Origin: a virus
Length of the DNA stretch: 21,819 nt
Strand: one strand, 5' to 3'
Virus record (IMG/VR): IMGVR_UViG_3300019487_000107
Span: 1-21,819 of that record
Both the position numbers and the translations under genes were made by a program. Positions 8,438 to 13,764 of this stretch are shown in pieces (position 1 is the stretch's first letter; the number at the start of each line of letters is the position of its first letter). The notes beneath the pieces are model-generated. The model saw only the letters and a program-made list of their open reading frames with translations. It did not search any database and had not been told where the DNA came from.

Positions 8438-8725
8438 TCAGCCGGTGTCGCCGACGAGCGTTGCCGGGCCGGTCGTGCCTTGCGTGGCCCCGGTGTCCTG
8501 CAGCGGTGCGAACGCGGCCATATACACCGTACGGTTGGTGGCCCCGTTGTGCGCATGGATCTCGATGAGATCACCGCTGTCGACGCCATACTTGCGTGCC
8601 TCGGCAAAATAACCGGCCACGTCAGCAACGTCAGCCAGGGAGCCGGTATCGTCGTAGACCCAGCGCTTGCGCCCGGCCATCGGCTGCGACGCCAGAGAGA
8701 AACGATTTGGATTGAAGCTAGACAT
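8438..8725 (-). CDS. Small capsid-associated protein of unknown function, 95 residues
   Basis: 95 residues from the ATG at 8725. A strong GGGGGAGGG ribosome-binding site lies about 8 bases upstream, suggesting high expression. Starts 'MSSFNPNRFSLASQP' and contains 'RKRWVYDDTGSLADVADV', 'GDLIEIHAHNGATNRTV' and a Gly/Thr-rich C-terminus 'QDTGATQGTTGPATLVGDTG'. Short proteins of this kind commonly follow the capsid gene in podoviruses and are candidates for head decoration or fibre-like surface proteins. The exact family is not recognised. It sits 17 bases after the capsid gene and just before a terminator-like hairpin, so the pair probably shares a transcript. Confidence 0.7.
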   Translation of the reverse strand: MSSFNPNRFSLASQPMAGRKRWVYDDTGSLADVADVAGYFAEARKYGVDSGDLIEIHAHNGATNRTVYMAAFAPLQDTGATQGTTGPATLVGDTG

Positions 8726-8742
8726 GGATCATCCCTCCCCCG

Positions 8743-9876
8743 TTAGATCGCCGACGCATCGTGCAGGAACTGCACAATGCCGGACTGTTGCAGAAGCTTG
8801 GCGCCAGTGAACGACGACGCGCGAGCGTAGGAGTAATCCTGCTCGTCGTCGTAGCCGATGGCGACATTGAGACCCTCGCCCTTGTCGAAGGCACTTCCGA
8901 TCGCGTCGCGATGGTAGAAGTAGCACTTCTCCGAGGGGGTCCCGACGCCGGTCAGGTTGGGATGGAAGATCCAGTTGAAGCCCGCCCAGCGCAAGAGGCG
9001 CCGAGCCGGACCCGCGAGGAACTTCATCTCGACGTAATCGGCCTTGGTGAACTCGGGGATCTGCATCAGATAGCCGCGAACTGCGGGTGAGCAGACCGCG
9101 AACATCTTGTCTTCCTCCTGCACGGGCACTTCGGCCTCGCCGAGAGTCGTCATCGCTTTCGCAGCAACGCTCAAAGCCATGGTCGAAGCCGCGCCGAGGT
9201 TGTTGGTCGCCGTGTCGAGCTGAGCAATGACGTCAGCGTCGATGCGGCGGTTCAGAACCTTGCGCGTTGTCTCCTGCATGAGGCGCTTCTGGTCTCCCTG
9301 AGACTGGAAGATGTTGAAGCGAGTTTTACGAACGAGATCGTGCCTGATACGTTCAATGCGATTAGCTAAGTCGCATCCGGTCCATCGAGAACTTCGCGAA
9401 AGACCCGCTGCATGTTGCCATGCAGTCCAGACCATATCATCACCTCAACCGTTTTCCCGTGTTGAGGGCTAGGCGCTTCGGGCCGCTTGGCCCTACTCCC
9501 TTGCGGGATGGTCGTTGCACCTTCAAACCGTGAGAGAAACTTGCAACGGTTTGCTTGGCTCAGGATTGTCCCGGCACTTGGCTGGGATGTTCCCTGAATT
9601 CACCTAGTTCTTCGACGTGCATCACTGCACGAAGGAGCCGCATGACTCAACAAGCGTTGCGGTGGTCTGGGTCAGACTGTCGGCGCGAGCCGGAATCAAA
9701 CCGTTGATACCGCGGGTCACTGCGGCAGCGCCGCCCGACCCTGCAACCAGGAACGTCGCCTGGTTGCCTTTGATCACAGCCTCGGTGACAGTCGTCTGCC
9801 GAAGCCATGACATCCCCTCTTCGAATTCCGCGACAAGCTGATCGCGGTATTGGATTTGGGGTGCACTTTCTGCCAT
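8743..9876 (-). CDS. Major capsid protein, two exons split by a group I intron
   Basis: Exon 1 runs from the ATG at 9876 to about 9645; exon 2 from about 9344 to the stop at 8743. Ribosome-binding site GAGGTG (9882-9887) lies 5 bases before the ATG. Unspliced, translation stops in the intron (TGA at 9622-9624). Joined, the product is 277 residues: N-terminal 'GMSWLRQTTVTEAVIKG' and 'LTQTTATLVE', then 'HDLVRKTRFNIFQSQGDQ', 'ETTRKVLNRRIDADV', 'AQLDTATNN' and 'GFNWIFHPNLTG'. These blocks match podovirus major capsid proteins, and the break falls in a normally continuous block (TLVE-x-HDLVRKT). Position after the scaffold gene agrees. The residue at the junction is Trp or Ser depending on the exact splice sites. 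The gene is not a pseudogene: both exons are intact and in the same frame. Confidence 0.85.
9345..9644 (-). ncRNA. Self-splicing group I intron, about 300 bases, no internal ORF
   Basis: On the minus strand the conserved core is clear. P element AATTCAGGGA (9600-9591) and Q element AATCCTGAGCCAAGC (9567-9553) form P4; CAAACCG/CGGTTTG (9553-9547, 9530-9524) form a P6 hairpin. R element GTGCAACGACCATC (9520-9507) and S element GATGATATGGTC (9441-9430) form P7 through GACCAT/ATGGTC. CTAGG/CCTAG (9607-9603, 9473-9469) fits P3; CCTCAAC/GTTGAGG (9467-9461, 9449-9443) is P8. Extra hairpins between P7 and P3' (GGGCCAAGCGGCCC) suggest subgroup IA. P9 is CTGCATG/CATGCAG closed by GCAA (9425-9408). P1: exon GAGT with internal guide GCTC (9638-9635), giving a U-G pair at the 5' splice site (9645/9644). 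The 3' boundary lies at 9345-9343; reading frame fixes total length to a multiple of three. Confidence 0.88.
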
Positions 9877-10102
9877 TTGGGCACCTCATAAGTTGCGGTT
9901 GAGATGCCGTCGTTCTGGTTGACTCCTTTCGAGGCCGATGCGGGTTGACCGGGTCGCTGTCCCCTCTTTCCTAAAGAAAAAGATGACATGACCCGGCGCC
10001 ACACTGGCATCCAGAAGCGCGTCACGAACGGGTCGTGGTAGGAAAACGGCCGCGAGCGGCGCCGGATAAACCGGGTTGACCGCGCGTGATGGCCGTCGGG
10101 TA
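9877..10102 (-). promoter_or_regulatory. Leader of the capsid gene (226 bases) with Shine-Dalgarno sequence
   Basis: No convincing gene lies between the scaffold stop and the capsid ATG. It contains the capsid ribosome-binding site GAGGTG (9882-9887) and a second purine-rich AAAGGAG (9929-9923) with no start codon at suitable distance. A GGTCAACCCG motif appears twice on the minus strand (around 10078 and 9951). Just after the scaffold gene a short GC-rich hairpin (CGGC/GCCG followed by TTTT, about 10055-10035) could be a weak terminator, but the stem is short. A capsid-specific promoter may be here; I could not identify a convincing -35/-10 pair. Confidence 0.4.
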
Positions 10103-11281
10103 TCAGCCCCGTTTCCGGGCCTGAATCTTTTGCTGCGCGCCGAGCAATTCCAGCTCACGCGTTTGAATGGTGTCCGACCAGTAGCGGGACGGATTGGACG
10201 TGCGCAGGGCCTTGATCTCGGCCAACTCGCGCTCGACGCCCATGCCGGACGGATCGCCGTCCTCGACCACCGTCTCGCCGGGATTGATCTCATAAGAGAG
10301 AGAACTTAAAAAGCGCGCGACCTCGGGATCGTTGCCGATGATCGCGCCGTCCATCGTGCGTCCGCCCATCAGGCGCGCGAACGTCGAGTTCGGGTTCTTG
10401 GCGTCGGGGCCACCCGGCGCATTCTTGAACAGGGTGCGAATGGCGCCCACGCGGCGATTGTAGGACGGGCCCCACTCGTCCTTCAGCGTACGCTCGGCCT
10501 GACGCCAGAAGTCATCGTCGGCCTCGACTTGGGCCGCCGCCTTTTCCTCCTCGAGTTTGTAGTAGGCTGCCAGCCCCGCCGCGACCACGGCCGGCGTGGC
10601 GCCCGCCGGATGCACGGCCTTGACAAAGGCGTCGACCACGGGCTTGTCGGCTTCGCCAATCACAGCCCCGTTCGGAAGCTGAATATCCTTGAAGTAGTCC
10701 TCGGCCTTCTCTGGCACGCCGAGCGCCTTATGGTAGGCGGCAATCTCCTCGGGCTTGGCGTCCTTGCCGGGGACCTTGATCAGGCCGCCGCCGTTCAGCT
10801 TGGCATCGAGCTCACGCCAGTTGCCGTAGACACCCGTCGGGTCGGAGACCCGTTGCAGGCGGCGTAATTCCTTCTCGTAGACCTTCTTGTCGCCGGCCGC
10901 GATGTACTCGGCCATCTTCTCGCGCCAGTTCTCCGGCCAGTAGCCGCCGTCCTTGGCCTTGCCGTTGGCCTTGTCGGCAGCCTTGACGGCAGGTTCGGTT
11001 TCGTCCTCTTCCTCTTCTTCCTCGTCGGCGCCGACCGCGAGGGTCTTCGCGGGTGCCTTGGCGGTGGTTGCAGGCGGGGACTTCTCCGTAGCGTCCTTGT
11101 CGGTGGGCGCTGCTTTCGGCTCGCCCTTGGCTGGCGTGCTCTTGCCGGTTTCGGACGTGGTCTCCGTCTGGCCTTCGCTTTCCGTCGCGGCCGCAATATG
11201 CGCAAGATCGTCTGCCGTCAGCGACGCGGGCGCCGCCGTCGTTGTGCTTTCCGTCGAAGTCGTCGTCTCAACGTCAGACAT
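10103..11281 (-). CDS. Scaffold-like head assembly protein
   Basis: 392 residues from the ATG at 11281, whose A is shared with the TGA of the previous gene (TGATG), with AAAGGTG just upstream. The N-terminal 120 residues are low-complexity Thr/Ala/Glu/Lys/Pro and include an acidic run of Glu and Asp (about residues 91-99). The middle holds 'YWPENWREKMAEYIAAGDKK', 'LGVPEKAEDYF', 'VDAFVKAVHPAGATPAVV' and 'DDFWRQAERTLKDEWGPSY'. The C-terminus is a long helix ending in basic 'AQQKIQARKRG'. Acidic disordered N-terminus, central helical 'lgvPekpedY' block and basic C-terminal helix are typical of podovirus scaffold proteins, whose C-terminal helix binds capsid subunits. It lies immediately upstream of the major capsid gene, as expected. 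It should be absent from mature virions. Confidence 0.75.
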   Translation of the reverse strand: MSDVETTTSTESTTTAAPASLTADDLAHIAAATESEGQTETTSETGKSTPAKGEPKAAPTDKDATEKSPPATTAKAPAKTLAVGADEEEEEEDETEPAVKAADKANGKAKDGGYWPENWREKMAEYIAAGDKKVYEKELRRLQRVSDPTGVYGNWRELDAKLNGGGLIKVPGKDAKPEEIAAYHKALGVPEKAEDYFKDIQLPNGAVIGEADKPVVDAFVKAVHPAGATPAVVAAGLAAYYKLEEEKAAAQVEADDDFWRQAERTLKDEWGPSYNRRVGAIRTLFKNAPGGPDAKNPNSTFARLMGGRTMDGAIIGNDPEVARFLSSLSYEINPGETVVEDGDPSGMGVERELAEIKALRTSNPSRYWSDTIQTRELELLGAQQKIQARKRG

Positions 11282-11460
11282 CAGTCACCTTTCTCGATGT
11301 TGGCCAGAGCCTGCGTCATCTCTTTGTGCCGCTTCATGGCAGCGCCATAGCGCGCCTTGTCCTTCTTGATCTTCTCGGCCTCGATCAGCGTCCTCAAATC
11401 GGCTTCCGCCTGATACTCGGCCATGGAGGCCTTATCGGCCTTGCTCATCGCACCATTCAT
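11281..11460 (-). CDS. Small helical protein, 59 residues, coupled to scaffold gene
   Basis: A 59-codon frame from the ATG at 11460 to TGA at 11281-11283. The ATG overlaps the preceding gene's stop (ATGA), and its own stop overlaps the scaffold ATG (TGATG), so it fills an otherwise empty gap with both junctions coupled. The protein starts 'MNGAMSKADKASMAEYQAEA' and continues with Lys/Glu/Arg/Ala-rich sequence, predicted as one or two long helices ('IEAEKIKKDKARYGAAMKRH'), without hydrophobic membrane segments. The family is not recognised. Its position suggests a head-assembly accessory role. The coupling on both sides is the main argument that it is translated. Confidence 0.7.
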   Translation of the reverse strand: MNGAMSKADKASMAEYQAEADLRTLIEAEKIKKDKARYGAAMKRHKEMTQALANIEKGD

Positions 11461-11819
11461 GTCTGGCTCTCCTTGCCCTCGATCACCGAAACCTTGATCT
11501 TCATCGCCTTGACGATCTGCTGGCCCACGGACTGCCTCCCATCGACGAACGCGGCAATGCGCCCATTGGGGTCCTGAGCCGTAAAGCCGTTGTCATAGGT
11601 CTGCGCCGCGCCGTTGATGATCCAGTCGAGCGCCCGCTTGACATCTGCTGGTGTCGGCGTCGGCGGCGGAGCGCCCATGGTTTTCTCGTCCCATGCCGTC
11701 TCGGCCAGGCGCGCATAGGAGGCCAGCGTCTGGACGGCGCGAATGTCGGCCACCTCGTAGTCGGCCGGAAACCAAACCTCGCGGCGGCGCCGTGGTGCGG
11801 GGTCTTTTGGTGCGTTCAT
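11457..11819 (-). CDS. Hypothetical protein downstream of portal, 120 residues
   Basis: 120 residues from the ATG at 11819, 8 bases after the portal stop. N-terminal Pro/Arg-rich 'MNAPKDPAPRRRREVWFPAD', then 'DIRAVQTLASYARLAETAWD', a Pro/Thr linker (PPPTPTPADV), 'KRALDWIINGAAQTYDNGF', 'NGRIAAFVDGRQSVGQQI' and a C-terminal 'KIKVSVIEG'. I do not recognise the family. The stop overlaps the start of the 59-residue gene as ATGA. Location between portal and scaffold implies a head-assembly role; no enzymatic motifs are seen. Confidence 0.7.
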   Translation of the reverse strand: MNAPKDPAPRRRREVWFPADYEVADIRAVQTLASYARLAETAWDEKTMGAPPPTPTPADVKRALDWIINGAAQTYDNGFTAQDPNGRIAAFVDGRQSVGQQIVKAMKIKVSVIEGKESQT

Positions 11820-11827
11820 CGGCTAGA

Positions 11828-13516
11828 TTACGCGGCTCGGCCGGGCCGGCGCGGCGCGGCTGCTCCGCCACCTGCACCCGGAACGGCGCCGGACTTGAGC
11901 ACGGCCTCCAGACCCTTGCCGCCCTTCTGGGCCGCTTCTCCTGCGGAATTGGCCATGGCCAGAGCCTTCGCCATCTCCTGCTCCTGGGCCTGCTGCGCCC
12001 GCTTTTCGTCGACGGCTTCCTTGGGATTGAACCACTTCGCCTTCCAGCCCGCCGCGCGCATGGCGTCGCGGGTGGCTTCGGCCATGTTCGCCGTCTCGAG
12101 AATCGAGGGATCGAACTGGGCGGTGGGGAGAAGAATGCGGTCCCGGATATCGAGGAACAATTCCGCTTCGTTCTGCTCGGCAAGCTCGTCCAGCGGCGAG
12201 CGGAACTTGAACTTGATGTCGCGATCGGCGAGCGACGGCGGCATATTCTGGAATGGAAAGGCGCCGCCGTCGCGCAGCACCTGGAACACGCCGTCGCACA
12301 GGGGGTGATTGTATTCCTTCTGGATGGGCTTGGAGATGGGCGCCGCGGCGCGAATGTGCTCCTGGATGCGACGGCGCACTTCGGTCGCCGTCATGGCCTT
12401 TGAAACCTCGGGCAACTGGATTTTGTCAAGGAAGAAGCCCGAGCGGATGTCCTCCTTCAGTGCCGAGGCAATGTCGAGGCCGATAGGGAAGCCGGAATGG
12501 TTCTGGGTGATGGGGCGGAGCACATCGCCAAGGCGCTCGTCGTATTCGATGTCGGCGGTCGTGATGCCGCCGGGATAAAGGGCGATATCACCGCGGATGG
12601 CATCGGTGATGGCCACCATAGGCGGGTTGACATAGGCCTCTCCCGCCTCACGCAGCGTCCGCATCACGACCTGCAGCGTGCGCCCATCGGGCAACAGCAC
12701 GTCGGTGGCCATCGACGTGCCCCACACTGATCCGGACACGATCTGCCAGCGCGGAATGCAGTAGCAGAAATAGTTGAGTCCGGTCTCCTCGAGCACGGTC
12801 TCGCTTTCGGTCTCGACATAGAGCGAGACGAAGGGAAACGCCCTGCCGCCCTTGCTCTTATAGGGGTAGATGCGGGCCGGCAGCACGACATGGCGGCAAC
12901 GGAAGGTCTTTTCCGGGTCCTTCTCGAACGCCTTTTGCACCTCGCTGCTGATGGCCTTGGGGAAATGATGCTTCAGCTGGCGGGCCGTCGGTTCCCAATT
13001 ACGATGATTGCAGTCGATCTTGCCTTCGCCGTTCTCGGTCCAGGCGTTGTCGCGCAGGTGGTAGTTGCGAAAGAGAAGCCCGTCGCCCGCGACGTTCAAG
13101 CCGAACTTGATGACGCCGTTGCCGAACGTCGCCAGGTCGTGGTTGGTCTGCATGCGCGCCGTGACCATATTGGCCGCGGGGTCGGTCATGGCCCGCCATT
13201 GGATGTCGCTCAGGCGCTCGAGGAACTTGCGCTCCGCGTCCGCCTGGTCCAAATCCTCATCATCGACATGGATGGCGAAGAACTTGTCGGGGAACAGGAA
13301 CTCGTCGAGCATGTTGCCCAATTCGCGCCGGGCCAGCACCGGATAGGACGAGAACAGGTGATCGGCGTACTCCTCCCCGTCGTCGCGCTTCGAGGTAAAT
13401 GTGGCGCGCTTGGGGTAGAAGTTGAGTGCCAGTTCCTGGTGCAAGCTGTCGACGCTACGCTTCAAGTCGAACAGCTTGTCGCCAAGTCTCACCACCTCGC
13501 GGGCACGACTGTCCAC
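11828..13516 (-). CDS. Portal protein (podovirus head-to-tail connector, Head-tail_con type)
   Basis: 562 residues from a GTG (13514-13516), 6 bases after the preceding stop; no in-frame ATG gives the expected N-terminus. Typical connector blocks: 'RSVDSLHQELALNFYPKRA', 'EEYADHLFSSYPVLARRELG', 'TNHDLATFGNGVIKF', 'FFLDKIQLPEVSKAMTATEV' and 'AAPISKPIQKEYNHPLCD'. 'MTATEV..R..E' followed by 'GP/IS.LQ.E...P' is a signature of the head-to-tail connecting family (Pfam Head-tail_con). The protein forms the dodecameric ring at the packaging vertex that binds the terminase and later the tail adaptor. The C-terminal 60 residues are Ala/Gln/Gly-rich and probably flexible. Gene order terminase, small protein, portal, scaffold, capsid is the usual one. 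Confidence 0.88.
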   Translation of the reverse strand: MDSRAREVVRLGDKLFDLKRSVDSLHQELALNFYPKRATFTSKRDDGEEYADHLFSSYPVLARRELGNMLDEFLFPDKFFAIHVDDEDLDQADAERKFLERLSDIQWRAMTDPAANMVTARMQTNHDLATFGNGVIKFGLNVAGDGLLFRNYHLRDNAWTENGEGKIDCNHRNWEPTARQLKHHFPKAISSEVQKAFEKDPEKTFRCRHVVLPARIYPYKSKGGRAFPFVSLYVETESETVLEETGLNYFCYCIPRWQIVSGSVWGTSMATDVLLPDGRTLQVVMRTLREAGEAYVNPPMVAITDAIRGDIALYPGGITTADIEYDERLGDVLRPITQNHSGFPIGLDIASALKEDIRSGFFLDKIQLPEVSKAMTATEVRRRIQEHIRAAAPISKPIQKEYNHPLCDGVFQVLRDGGAFPFQNMPPSLADRDIKFKFRSPLDELAEQNEAELFLDIRDRILLPTAQFDPSILETANMAEATRDAMRAAGWKAKWFNPKEAVDEKRAQQAQEQEMAKALAMANSAGEAAQKGGKGLEAVLKSGAVPGAGGGAAAPRRPGRAA

Positions 13517-13522
13517 TTGTGT

Positions 13523-13759
13523 TTAGCCCCCGAGTTTCTGACTGCTGGTAGCCGCGCCGGCGGCGCGACCGGAACCCAGGCTTCCGCCCGATACTCGCGT
13601 CTGGTCGGTGAGCAGCGTCGAGAGGCGCCCCGAGCGGCGGCGTGCGTCTTCCCGAGCGCGCAGGCCGGCCTTTTCGAGCTCGGGATCGGTTTCCACGGGC
13701 TTACGGACCGGCGGAGGAAGTTTTGGCGGCTTGGGTCCGCCTCCGAATAAACCACCCAT
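13523..13759 (-). CDS. Small Pro/Gly-rich protein between terminase and portal, 78 residues
   Basis: 78 residues from the ATG at 13759, 5 bases after the terminase stop; a strong GAGGAGA ribosome-binding site is embedded in the last terminase codons. Sequence begins 'MGGLFGGGPKPPKLPPPVRK', then 'ETDPELEKAGLRAREDARRR', 'LSTLLTDQTRV', and ends in a Gly/Ala/Ser-rich tail. Short proteins of this pattern are common at this spot in podoviruses with Head-tail_con portals; function is unknown. The frame choice is supported by the ribosome-binding site and spacing. Confidence 0.7.
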   Translation of the reverse strand: MGGLFGGGPKPPKLPPPVRKPVETDPELEKAGLRAREDARRRSGRLSTLLTDQTRVSGGSLGSGRAAGAATSSQKLGG

Positions 13760-13764
13760 TTTAG

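Noticed and set aside
3338-8725. CCGGTGTC-like DNA repeats as a recombination or packaging motif
   Set aside because: All copies I checked here lie in the same reading frame (Asp-Thr-Gly) with differing third bases, so the constraint is at protein level; no such enrichment elsewhere in the window.
8743-9876. Capsid gene broken by stop codons or frameshift (pseudogene)
   Set aside because: Both parts are in the same frame and the intervening 300 bases have a full group I intron core, so splicing restores the gene.
9774-10025. Minus-strand 83-codon frame in the capsid leader
   Set aside because: It overlaps the capsid exon in another frame and its translation has no pattern of a real protein; the region reads as a leader.
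12890-13750. Plus-strand frame opposite the portal gene
   Set aside because: The portal protein on the minus strand has clear family signatures; the opposite frame lacks any and has no ribosome-binding site.
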